From Serinus canaria (lineage: Eukaryota; Chordata; Aves; Passeriformes; Fringillidae): a stretch of 64,000 bases of DNA. Numbering within the stretch: the first letter of the stretch is position 1; each line of letters begins with the position of its first letter. A model generated the notes under the pieces. That model had not been told where the DNA came from, ran no database searches, and saw only the letters and a program-made list of their open reading frames with translations. A program made the position numbers and the translations under genes. This document shows positions 12,401 through 24,190 of the stretch, piece after piece. The stretch is taken from NCBI RefSeq assembly GCF_022539315.1, contig NC_066315.1, positions 94,221,990 through 94,285,989 of the forward strand. Direction: 5' to 3'.

Positions 12401-15400
12401 AGAAGAATTGAAATCAATAAGTAAAAACAGGAGAATAAAGGTCTGAGAATATACAAATATTTAATGAACTTTGTATGTCTAGTAGAAACTGCAGAAAAAA
12501 GTCTTGTCAGCACTTATACTGTCCTGAGGAGGTGAGGACTTGAGGGGAAATGAGAGGTGAAAAGCAGTGAAATCCTCACCTGAACTCTGATAGTCTGTGT
12601 TTGTCATATCACAAGTCAGTAATGGAATAAAAGTGTAAGGGTTTTATCACCTGTATCCAGCCAGAGCAAGGGTGTCCCCCTTCAGCCACAGTGATAGTCA
12701 GCATGACTGTGTTAATCTTTTTGTGAAGCTTCAGACTTAGCTATTAATAGAGGTGGGTTTGTTTGTGGGGATGCTTGGGTGTACTGGTGTGTTAACCTGA
12801 TTTACCAGATATGGAGATCAGGAGGGAAAACCCTTTGTGCTTACCTGTTCTATTTGCCAGGTCTGGCAGAGACCATGGGGGAGCTGTAGCTCGTGTTGTA
12901 ATGTGCAGCTTGGGCAGCTGCTTGGGAGCACCTGGGAATTCCAATTAGCAAGTTCTTTGCACTCCTGCAGGTCCAAGGCACTGGCAGTGCTACGGATTTT
13001 TTTTTTCCTTTTTCCTGTGTCAAATACAAGTTTTGTCTTTGGTCTTTTTATTGCAAATCTCTGTATATTATGACCCATTCCTACCCATATCTGTGGTACT
13101 AGCTGTATGTATAGATTATAAAGAATTTCTAAATGCAGGATTAATTCAAAAAAGTTGCAAAATCTGGAGTGTTTTTCTAAATGCAGATTTTTAAACCAGG
13201 TGATGTGCTGCAAAAATGCTTGCAGTGTCAGATCTCACTGTTCTTTTTTAATCAAAGGATGTGATAAAATCACTTAATGTGGCAAAGACACTGTCATGTG
13301 TGCTCATTGCTTGCTTTGATCTTCAGACTCTGAGTTTGGCTTTCAAATGTAAGCACCTCCACGGGATTTGTGAATCTCAGATGGGCATGTGGTTTGGTAC
13401 ATTAGGTGCAAAAGCATGCCAGTGTTCCCACTGGAAACTTTGACTATCTGGCAATGTTGCATTAAGGCATATAAAAGAAGATGATTAGAGACAGACAAGG
13501 TCTGGGAAACACATCTGGAGGATTTAATAAATGAGAACAGTAATTTTTAAGGTATTAATTTTGAGGGATTCCTTACACATACCCTTTCAGCACTATGAGG
13601 AATTATCACTGGTGTTTGATTTATGTTTAGAAGTAATAATATTTCTTATGCTCGTGCTTTTATTGCATATAGTTGGTGCTTTTCCAGATTGTTAAGTAAT
13701 TATGTTTAAGTGGTGACTGAGCTAATGTGGAGCCTGGCTTAGAGTCTAAAGAAATGGATATGTGGCAAAGCCCATAAGACCTGATTCAAAAAGATCTTCT
13801 ACTTCAAAACCCATAATTAGTTTTATGCAAATTATAGAGGAAGATATCTTGGTAAAGCAGGAAGAAACAAAGGGAAGTCCCAAGTTAGTTTTTCTTTTCA
13901 TCCTTATTTTGTTACAGCATATGAGCCTGGTGATGTCTCTGGCATAAGAACATCTGTGTGCTGGTGTGAGCCCACCTCTGCTCCATCCTCACCACGTGCT
14001 GGTGCCATGCCTTCCAATGAGATCAAGCAATGTGGTCCTGGAGGTTCTACTTCAAAATGTTATTCAAGGATTTAGAATTTAATAGCTGGTGAAAGTAACT
14101 TTCTATTTCTGTACTTGCAGTGAAAAACAAGTGCCTAAGTAATGATTTAGTGGGTTCCTTCATTTTTTCCCCCTCTCAAAATTATAATAAAAAAGCAGTT
14201 TAATTTCATACACCACATACACTTGGGTATTGAGCATCTTGAGTATTTTACAATAAATGAACAGAGAGAACAGTTCTGATTCTCAGCACTTTTTTGGGAT
14301 AACAGATTTTGTCCTTTTTTTTTCCACATAAGAAAAAAACTGGAGTGTTTTGATGATACTGCCCAACAAAATTGCACAGAAGTTGCCCATTTTCTATTTT
14401 GAAGGGCCAAGATTTTAATTTCAGCTGCTTTGGCTAGAAACAAATCCCACTGTATCTTGGATATCTTCCAGGTGAAAACTTTAACCTGTTTCACTGGAAA
14501 TGTTGCAATTACTGCTTGTTCCAGCTTCAGAGTCTTTTAAAACCAGAACAAAGCAGCAAACTGCCAGCAAATCTGAGCCAACAAAGACAAAGTGTGCAAA
14601 GGATTAAACCCAAGGACCCTGAGAAGAAGGGCTGTAGTCAGGGCTTGGCCAGATGTAACTCAGCCTAGAAATCCTGTTGGTCTGAACAAGGTATTTCTCA
14701 GTTCTTGGCAGTTGCTTGTCTCAGAACACCCCAAAATCAATGTGGCATTATTTATTGCTCAATAAATGACTATTCTGCATAGCTTCTTCACTTTTGATGT
14801 GCTTCTGTTGAGCTGAAGCTAATCTGAAAGCAGTTCAACTGTGTTAGAAAACAAATATGAAGCTGGTTTGCTTAATATGGTTTTATTCAGATTTTAATGA
14901 GATGGAAGATTTTTCACTATTAGATACAAAATATGAAGAAATGTGAACAAGACACTGAGTTTCTGCTCAAGTAATGGTTTTGTTCTTCCACAAGGGACCA
15001 GCCTGCAAAGTTAGCTTTTCAATATGTGTTTGTCTCTGCTTGCAAAATGACGACTGCTCCTTGGTAAGGAGTCCCTGTTCCTGTTTGGGAGACAGACTTT
15101 AAGAAAACAAGTGAAGCCATATTTACCCCCTCCACCTCATACTTTTGAGCAAATGCTTATAATTTAATTAGTATGGGCTTTTAACTATTCTCCACATGAA
15201 AGACAAGGGAAGAGTAGGGCTGATATTTGATAAAGGTGCAATTTGGGATTTTTTTCTTTTTGCTCTTCTGGTTTGTTGCCTTCATACCTCTGCTGCAGAT
15301 TGTATGACTAGGATGGGAGATATGAGATGTTATTTAGACTGCAGAAATTTCAGTTTAAAACTTTTCTCTGTCAAGGCAGGAGTAGATATGCTAGAACAGA

Positions 15401-17319
15401 ATGATTATTTTTAGGATTTTTCAAAGGATGAAGAATCTTTATCACTGGGAAAAGGCCATATAGGTGCTATTTCCCCCTTTCCACCATTCACCAGGTGAAT
15501 CAGAGTCCAGTCATGCACTTCTGCATATACCTGAACTAGTGGTATTTGGGGGCTCTAAGAATAACTGTGATGTAAATAATATACTGTGAATGAGTTTTCC
15601 TATGGCATTATGCATTTTTTCCTGGAGGAGATCTTGCAACTTTATGGCTTCTGTGGTGTCATCTATTACATTACTGCAGCAATAAATGGGTGCAGAAGAC
15701 AAGTGTCTGTTACTTATCTCTAGTCTAGGTGTTAAGGTGTTAGGCCACCACTTCTGTTCTTGTCTCTGGGATGCATTTAAAGTATGGTAAAGGTGGAAGC
15801 TATTGCCATCAAGTGTAATACAGTTTGGTTATGTAAAGATCTTTTAATTTTATTTTCCTGTGTCCTCTGCTAGTAAAGAAACACTGATAATCTTTTCTTT
15901 GCTCTTGAAATGTTTGTGTTTCTAGTTGCTCCTTTATAATCTCAATGTAGCCAGACACTGTTGCTTTTATTGATATTAGTCACTAAAAGAAAGATTCAAA
16001 AGATTAATGGAAGCCTTTTGTACACCTGATTTTGAAGAGTACATGTTTAAATCTCTTCATACAATCAAATTACCCTGCTTTTCATTGATTCTCACTCCCC
16101 TCCATCCCATACAGTTTGCAGTCAGTATAATAAATTGGGTTTTTTTGCATGGAAATTGAATGCACTCCATTGTTCACATGCATTGGATTGAGCATGGCAT
16201 GCTACATACTGATAGAGAACAATAACAAGCAAGGCTATTCACAAGTTTTTCTGTAGTTTTTATGATGTCTGTCTCTGATGGGAGCCTGCCAAATAGATCT
16301 TGTTGTTCTTTGTTTAGGCTTTGAGACCTGAAGTATAGAGAAGAAAAACTGAGCCACAATGGCAAAGACTGATCCAACCATTTGTTTTGCACATCTCCTT
16401 TTTCTGTACCTGACTTCAATTTCAAATAAACCTTTCCTGTGCTGTCAGTTTTCCTCAATGATAGTTGCATGTTTGGTGGTTAAATCATTTCAGACCCACT
16501 TATTTGCTTTGCACAAGGACTTTGTAATAATACTGCTTCTTTCTGTGAGTATCTGGCTATTGAAACACACATTGATTTTCCACTGGTGTTGGGTTTGTTG
16601 TGGAACTGGGGGAAAATGGCTTACTTGCAGCTGTTAAGGGGGAAGGCTTGGCATTTCAAAGCATTTGAAGATTTGCCTTCAATTAATGGTAGCCCAATAT
16701 TTGGCACATTTTGCTTATTTATGAACATTCTGCTCTCTTCAGCCTGTTTTCTTGTGTACAAATGGAAATTGGTTGCTCCCTCCTTAGTCTGCCTATCAAA
16801 ATTGCAAGACTGGGCATTGGGATTCAAGATCTTGCCTAGTTACTTGGGTGCCTTGTCCATAAAAAAAAAAAGCTGTTATTCCTGTGCCAGAGGGATGTAG
16901 GGCAGAAGCAGGCTATTAGCATGTGAGAGGCTTTGTTTCCAAATGTATTGTGCTCTGATGGAGCAAGGTCCTCACTTATGTAAATGTTTAAACAGAATTA
17001 TCACTGCATGGGTATTTCTGGAATATTAAGCAGTTGTACTGTGAAAGCCTTGTCTATGTGGAAGTACATTCTTCAGTAGTCCTTCAAATTGTTTAGTGCT
17101 ACTGAAATTGTTCCATAATTCTTCATACTCTTCTAGTAAATATTGATCAATTGGTGGTCAGCAGGAGAATTTGATCAGTTTGCACCAAAGTTGCTGGGTG
17201 GTATTGGTACCCTCAAAAGAAACACATGATTTTTCTCTCCTAATTTTTGTTTAAAAATAAAACCACTCAAAGCTTAATATTTGAAAAACATTTTGTCTAT
17301 ATTTATATAGATAAAGTGG
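9403..17319. other. unique-looking noncoding stretch
   Basis: No gene or transposon recognised in nearly 8 kb. A strong-looking pyrimidine tract plus CAG lies at 12247-12267, but what follows has stops in all frames, so it is only splice-site-like. A patch at about 11480-11780 keeps several CpGs and has a perfect AP-1-type site TGAGTCA at 11587-11593. The longest open frames, such as 12818-13213 (-), have lysine runs read from poly-T and no domain. Open frames on both strands here look like chance readings. Confidence 0.5.
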
Positions 17320-17655
17320 TCTACAGCTCCCTCATGGGGAAAGCAGAAGGGCAGGCCTGATCTCCTCTCTGTGGTGACCAGAGATGGCAACTGAGGGAAT
17401 TGTCTGAAGCTGTGTCAGGGGACATTTAGGTTGGATATTAGGATTTTTTTTTTTACTCAGAAGGAGATTGAGCATTGGAGCAGGCTCCTCGGGGAAGTGG
17501 TTGCATCACCAAGCCTGACAGAACTCAAGAAGAGTTCACAATACTCTCAGGAATATAATGTGATTTTTGGATATCCTGAGCAGGGACAGGAGCTGAACTT
17601 TGATAATCCTTGTGGATCACCGTTCCAACACAGAATATTCTATGACTCTCTATTA
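17320..17655 (+). mobile_element. CR1: CR1 LINE fragment, 3' region
   Basis: Sense-orientation CR1 3' untranslated-type sequence: 'ctacagctccctcatggggaaagcagaagg'-like start, 'tgatctcctctctgtggtgacca', 'aggttggatattagga', 'gagcattggagcaggctcct', 'ggggaagtggttgcatcacc', and a terminal 'gttccaacacagaatattct' with 'atgactct'. This is the usual order of CR1 3' blocks. The middle has drifted, including a T run at about 17445-17454, and the copy is 5'-truncated. A 17431-17685 open frame across it is a chance reading of repeat sequence. Confidence 0.93.
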
Positions 17656-17868
17656 CCTTGTTTCAGATTATTTGCTTACTTTTGAGATTTTGATGACTTT
17701 ACTTGATTGCTAAGATCAGTTTGGAAGTAGAGGTGGCCTGTTTTTACTGAGGAGGGTATGCAAGTTATTGCTCTAGCTGGATTACTTAAGTTGTGATTTG
17801 AATGCAGTGAGTGAAATGCACAGGAGGCAAGATAAATAATAGCTCCAGAAAATATTCAGAAAGAATGA

Positions 17869-18140
17869 TGTGATGGGCTGACCCCAGCCTACAGCAAAAC
17901 TCCTGCTCTAATCATCTCTCTGTCTCCTATCAAATATGTCTAATGATTTCTTGGGAAGACAAATGGCATCATGAATGTCCCCACACCCTATCAATTTCCT
18001 TGAGATTTTATTGCTAAGCATGGCATTGTATGGAATGGAATGTCTTTTTAGTCAGTGGAGACAGCTGTGCCAGCTGTGTCCCCTTCTAGCTTTTTGTCCA
18101 CCTCTGACCTGCTGGCCTCTGAGTGTTTGGGAGGTTGGTG
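17869..18140 (-). mobile_element. avian endogenous retrovirus LTR remnant
   Basis: The plus strand starts TGTGATGGGCTGACCCCAGC, which is the reverse complement of the 3' end of a very common bird LTR. The block 18013-18040 (gcatggcattgtatggaatg) matches its 'gcatgacgtcatatggtatg' core, and 18056-18100 matches its 'cagctgtcctggctgtgtcc' and following 'agcttcttgtgcacct' region. The LTR sense strand is therefore the minus strand. The sense 5' part is missing or too decayed to place, so the right boundary is approximate. It belongs to the same family as 27798-28375, in the opposite orientation. No retroviral genes are adjacent. Confidence 0.85.
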
Positions 18141-19984
18141 TGGTACAAACACTGTTTCACCTTCAAATGCAGAGAACGGATTTACACAGGTTGCTATGAA
18201 GAAAGATAACTTTGTCCCAAGAAAACTCAGTGAAAATAAATAGGTTTTAGTGAACTTTAATTGCCTGAATCTGTATTTGTATCTTAGCAGCATAAAAGAT
18301 ATCCATCAGAGATAAGTGAAGAGGAAGCAAAAAATCTACTAGACGACATCCCAATTCCATGCTGACTTCAATTAGTATACTGCTGTCTGTAAATGAATGA
18401 AATTATGCCCTAATGACTGAAACATTCTTAGAATGCTTATATTTTTGCATGACAGAAAGTGTTTGAACTTTAATTACAAGATTAAAAGATAGCTTGACAG
18501 GTTTCTCAGGACAATATGTCTCTTGAGTTATTAATTTCTAATTATTAACTGTAGTTCTGACAAAAATATTACCCAAATTACAGTAGGATGCCATCTGGGA
18601 TCTCAGTGCATAAGAAGTACTCAGTGAGGCTTCTCACAAAGTGGCAAAGTTGAAGAAAGGCTTGAAGTACAGGCAGAAAAAAAATCTATTCCTGACTCTG
18701 GGAAAGTTTTTCTCTGTTCTGGAAGCAGCTGTTCTGAGACAGTTGCAGAGCTAAACTTGGATGAAGAATACTGTACTTAGTTGTATGTTTATTTATTTGG
18801 TTTATTGTGCCTGGTCACAGATTTACATGTTAATTCTGATAGTGTATGTTCTGCCAGGGCTCAACTGCCCAAATTCTTAGTCTCTGAGAGAAGCAGAGAA
18901 AGATGGAAAGAACAAAAGAGATTTTGCTTGTTCTCCTTATATTTTTCCTTTTTTGCAGTTATTTGTTGCTAAAAAAATAAAGCTTTGCTTGGAGATGAAA
19001 AGTATTGATCAATACATGGGTGATGAACTTACCATTCTGCACTTGCTGAAATGAATGATCCTTTGCAGACTCTGCAGCACTCAAAGTTGCTGCAATACCT
19101 CTTTATTTAATCCTGATCTCTTCCCCTTCCAACAGTCCACAAATGTTGTTTTCATTTAAATCCACATTGATTGTGGGCACACACTACTGTTACCCTGAGG
19201 TTGGATGCTTAGTTAGATGTTTTTAAACAGTTACAAGCAAACCAAATACAAGATGCAGTCTTTCTCTTACACTTGGGCAAAAAGATGGCTTTCTATTTAT
19301 TTCGGTGTTTCCTGTCTAGAAATGTTCCTTTTGACTGGTCCTTATGCAGTGATTTTCCTAAAGTTCTGTGTGACTCTGATAAAGACCTCTCCTTATCTGT
19401 CTTTTTGTTAAGACTTTTTTTACAAACGGAAGCGCTTTGTTTACAGACGGATATCTCTGTAGCACAGTGTGGATTTCTTATTCTGCAGTGATGCCTCATT
19501 ATCCAAGGGGCACAGGAAAGATGCAAGTAGCTCTGAGTGTTTGGGAAATTAGGGCTATTTGCCTTTTGTTCCTGGTTAGCAGCTGATAAACGACCCTTTC
19601 TCCAGTTTGGGCTGTTGCAGCAGAGGCTGCTAGCGTGTTCATGATAAAAATTGGACCAAATATTTATATGCACATTTTGATAAGCTCTTGACATCTTTTT
19701 GCATTGTCAGTTCTCTGCAGCACAGACACATAATGCAATATTAATGAAGATGGTGCAATTAGTAATGTGCCACTTTGCTTGGATACCTCCTCCCTGTTTA
19801 TACATCAATCAATGTCAATGAAGGGAGAAGAGACAGAGGGGTGAAGAGTTTGAATGGATTTTGGCTCAGCCATCTCTGCATGAGGTCCAGACTAGTTCTG
19901 TTTAGGCTCCGGAGTTTCATATATATGGCTTAATAAACGTAAAGGAGCAGTAAAATATAATAATGTAATTTCTATATATGTAGG

Positions 19985-20014
19985 TTGTGCACTAAGCTGA
20001 CATTTAGTGCACAA
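19985..20014. repeat. perfect inverted repeat (11-bp stem, 8-nt loop)
   Basis: TTGTGCACTAA at 19985-19995 is the exact reverse complement of 20004-20014, with loop GCTGACAT. The flanks are alternating TATATA on the left and ATATAT on the right and can extend the stem after a short asymmetry. The stem contains a GTGCAC palindromic core. It could be simple chance plus slippage or a small structured element. Confidence 0.75.
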
Positions 20015-23000
20015 ATATATTCTGTGTGTATATGCACACACACACATATGCACAAAACATGGGTTGCATGTATATGATGTCGAAGTGTGTAAATTTAATT
20101 TATGTTAAGTAGCAGCTCCTTCTGATTCAAGGAGTAGGATGTTGGGTAATTAGAATGTCCAGGGATTTCTGTCTAGTTTCCTAGGCAGGAAACTAAGACA
20201 TGTATAGTAATTTTAATTTTGAATCCATAGAGTAAAAGCTACTAACTGGAGACTAGAAAATCTAATTTAATGTAAGTGCCCCTATATTGATGTTTTGTGT
20301 AGAAGTTCAGGATTTTGGAAAATAAGGTTTTGCAAAATATATTAAAACATGTGAGAAGCAGTCACCCAGAAGTTAGAAGGAGCTGAAATACAGTCATAGA
20401 TTTGTTTTTATGAGTTAGCAAAAGCAATGTCCATTTGTGCTGCATCTCATTAATTAACTCATGCTTTATTTTGGATAGAAAATCTTTCTGGCAGTGACTT
20501 CATCAAGTACCTCAGTGTTCCATAAGTGTAAAATATTGGTAAGAGGCTAATGGATTTATCAGTGTTACCCTTATTGCTGTTTTGTTTCTTTATTTTTATA
20601 GAATTTGCTATGGTAACTCTCCTGCTGACAGCAGGCTGGCAGCCACTCTGTGATCAGCTCATTGTAGACAACTGTCAAGAGATGTGACCCAGCATGGTTC
20701 CTCTCAGAATTCTTATTGTGATTTTTTTTTTATATTTTATTATTTTCCTCAGTCTAAAAGGGTCTCCGTGGCTGCAAAGGTATTTCCTGCCTTTCATATG
20801 GGGAAATCTGAGGCTTGACATGGAATAAACAACACGCTGATCAGTGCTGAAAATGCAGATGGGTGCAACAATGCCTTGCAGTCCTCCTCTGTGCCAGAAA
20901 TAGCCGAAGGCATTTAAATTTCCCTCAAATGGCTTTTTCTTGGCAGAGATTTAGATAGCACTAGAAGAACAGAGCAATACAGCCTGGGGTTCCCAGGCCA
21001 GCTGTAGCTCAGCTCCATGGCCCAGCTGTGCCTGGGTGGATCAGCAGAGGCAGAGTCACTGCACCTTTCTCAGGCAGGCATTGGTGAATGTAAAGTGGAC
21101 TTACAGAAGGCTGTGGATCAAAATGTCTTGCATAGCAAAAGGATTGGCTGAAATGCTGTGAGAACACAGGGTGAAATGTGATAATAACCCACTGATTTTT
21201 TTTCTTTTTTTTTTCCACAGCTCCTAATTTTCTGTAGTGAAGGCCAGGCTCGAAATGAGATACCAGTGTCTGGTGCCTGTTGAACAAAGCAAATCCTCCA
21301 CTCTCCAAGTGAGGCTGTTCAGCATCTGAATCTGTGTGTGGGCAGTTTGGGTAATACTTAACTAATGTATGATGTGTATATTGAACACCAGAAAAGGGAT
21401 GTACTCTACATTTACAAAGAGAAAAATCAAATGAGCATTTAAATAGATTTTTTTTTATTGTGGAATTTTTTTTCTGCATAGAAAAAGATCCTGTATTTCA
21501 TCACTGTAGAAATTTTATGTTCTTTTTCACTCAAGCAGACTAAAACTTACAGGATGAATGATTTCAATAAAAGTGAATGTTGGTTTTAAATGCAGTTCTG
21601 TAAAACATATCCTGGGGTAAGCCCAAACCCTTCTGTGTGCTATATCTGAATTACAAAACAGCAGGACCTAAGTTGAACTATAAAACAGCAGGATTGAAGT
21701 GAGAACCTTTTAAAGAAAAGCTAACAGGTGATGTACAGTCGGGCAATCAACACTAATTCCCACTGAGACAGCACTGGGCTGTGCCCCTGGAGTGGTGCAA
21801 TTGATAAGTGATTGTAAGGCTGCATGGAGAGAAAAAGAATATAAAAATTCTTGTAATGGCATATTAATAAAGAAGGTCTACTCTTGGAATTGTCACCATA
21901 GGATTTTCAGACACTCAAAAGTAAGCATTCAAAACATCAGTTGGTGAAATCACCTTCTGCAGCCTGGGCTCCTTGTTACAAAGGAGCATGGGGCTTGCTG
22001 CAGCGTTGGTGCCCAGGTGCTGATGCTGCCTGCCTACCTTTTATTGAGGTAGCATCATTGTGCTGGGGTTGGCTTTTATGTAAGTGCTTCTTCTGAAAAG
22101 CCTCAGAGCAAAGAAGCTCAAAGAATGAGATGGGTGATAGATCTACAAGATGAAATACTGGCATGCTTCCAGCTAGAGTGGTTTTTTTATTGTTGAAAAG
22201 GAGAGTGTTAATCAGTGTTTTGAATAGAAGTGCTTTGTTTGGAAAGGAAAAAAGAGGCATGTTGTGTGAAAATCTCGGCTTTGCTTGCCATGGTGGAAGG
22301 AAGCTGGGATGCATATATCTTCCCCAAAGCTGGAACCCTCTGCATAAAGTGTCAGGCATATTGGCAATACTCCATGTTCTAAACTTTTTCATAAATTTCA
22401 ATTTTTTTCCCTATAGTGTAGTTAGAAAAGTTTTCAGAAGTTCTGAGAGTTGTCAGAAAGTTTATTTTTTAAGGTGGTTTTCCTTGACATTAGCACAGGG
22501 CCAGAGCACAGCGATTCTCTTCCCATAAACTGAAATCAGTGCATCCATGAATAAGTCCCAGCTCTGACAAGGATGCATTTCCTAACATAAACAGTGGACT
22601 TCATCAGGCCATTGTTACTTTTCCAGGATTCCTAACAAGCCAAATTGTACTTGATTACAGTGAAGTAAATCAGAATCCCTTTGCCTTGTTGAAAATGACA
22701 TTGAATTCTAGACAACCTGTTATCCTCTCAGTTAATGGGATTGCATGAAGAGTGAGAATAGATTGTCCTCTTTGCCCTGGAAAAATGTGAAGAGAAATAG
22801 GACTTCACCAGCTCAGGTCATCTGTTTTTTTCTTTTCCAGTCAGTGGGGTTTTTTCCATCAAAAATCAGGCTGAGACTTTTCCACCAACTGTGCACTTTC
22901 ATTGCAGCATCTGTATTGCTGTCCAGCCTTGCTCTGATGGCATGCAGCTTCTCAGTCTCCCCATGAATGTTGAGGAAGTCAGGCTGGTTCTCCCTCTATC

Positions 23001-23847
23001 ATGCCTGACTCTAAAACATGTTGATTTCAATGATCACAGGAGAAGGCTGCCCGTGGCATGTGAGCCCTGATCTCCCTTTGTGCTCGGAGGAGGGCAGTGG
23101 TTATATTGATGAACAGGTCCCTGGGGTGGTGCTCAAAGCTGGGAGGTTACAGTGCAAGCTCAGACACAACTTGTTTGTAATCCTTCCTGTGTGAGACAGA
23201 CCAGAAGCTGTCTTATGTAATTTATTTCTTACATTTAATCAAAATCTTTCTTTCATTTATGAAGCCAAATAGAGAGAAGAGCGTTAAGATTTACATAAAG
23301 ATTTAATATTTTAGTAAAACTCTGTCAACTGTAGGTGAATCTATTAGTGGAAGAATCACAAGGGAAAAGCTGCCCAATTTTTTATAAGACCTATATTTTC
23401 ATCTGAGTTTCTTTAAAGAGTGTTGCTATATAATTCTGCCTTTAGCAAGGTCTGTGCATCACCATAATGTGCCTGTAAACAGGATGTGGAAGTGGTTGTG
23501 CTTCATTAGATGGCGACAGTAAGTCACTGGGCACTCAGACCTGCATTGAGCTCTCTTTTGGGATGCAGGCTGGGTGCTGCTGATGTTCCAGTCAGGGGAA
23601 GCAGAAGGCATTTGGTACCCAAAGTCTAGCAGTAGTACATACTAATTTGATAAGTGGATGTGGCTTCTCTCCACATTTTGCATTCTGGGGCATTTTTATT
23701 TTCAACATGATCTTTGTAAGCTTCTTGTGCTCAGCAGATGCTCTGTCCTCCTGGAAAGGATAAACTTCTGTGGTTAATTAGCTGCTAAAGGTTTACTTCT
23801 GAGAATTTCTGTAACATGCTGGGGTCTTGGAAAATACATATACACTT

Positions 23848-23862
23848 AAAAAAAAAAAAAAA
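23848..23862. repeat. poly-A homopolymer tract
   Basis: A run of 15 A. No retrotransposed body or target-site duplication is visible beside it. Confidence 0.85.
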
Positions 23863-24049
23863 GTGATTCACTTTGCATTCAAAACTGTTTTAACTTCTCA
23901 AGATTTGTATCCTAGTCTAACTTTTCTTCAGGCTGGACATGGCTAATAGGGGATACAACTTTGGCCAGCAGGGGTCTGAACACTCAGTTTTTATTGAAGT
24001 AACCTTTCTTATCTTAGGTACCTTTAAAAAAGATGTTCTGATTATTTCA

Positions 24050-24190
24050 TCTTGTTTCTAGTAGTCTTCTTATTTCAGCCTGCCATCTCTGCCCTTTGTG
24101 TCTCAGGGGAAGGAGAGGGAGAGGGAGTTGCTTGTGGTTTTCTTTCTAGTGGGAGTACTAAATTGAGGGATACCATTCCTAAACCATGAC
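24050..24190 (+). mobile_element. LTR fragment, same type as the 8966-9402 copy
   Basis: The plus strand ends at 24190 with ACCATTCCTAAACCATGACA, which is the exact reverse complement of the first 20 bases of the 8966 element. Going leftwards, about 45 bases align almost without change, then a purine-rich block (24110-24126) stands where the first copy has its C-rich block, and similarity continues more weakly to about 24050. The sense 5' part is not recognisable; it may have decayed or been lost, with possible remnants back to about 23930. Orientation is opposite to the first copy. No internal retroviral sequence is visible. Confidence 0.75.

Larger units (their letters stand above)
18141..24049. 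other. unique-looking noncoding stretch
   Basis: No gene recognised. It includes a perfect 11-bp hairpin at 19985-20014, a short CA-type repeat near 20035, and a very strong acceptor-like pyrimidine tract ending in CAG at 21220. An 88-nt segment from 21221 to a GTGAGG donor-like site at 21309 has stops in all three frames, so at most it could be a noncoding exon. The minus-strand frame 21009-21479 (156 codons) gains its lysine run from that pyrimidine tract and has no domain. A 15-A run lies at 23848-23862. Confidence 0.5.

Noticed and set aside
12818..13213. 131-codon minus frame with a basic GKRKKKIR-type run
   Set aside because: The basic run is the reverse reading of a poly-T/CCT tract, and the rest has no family resemblance.
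21009..21479. 156-codon minus-strand frame
   Set aside because: It reads lysine runs from poly-T/pyrimidine tracts on the plus strand and has no recognisable family.
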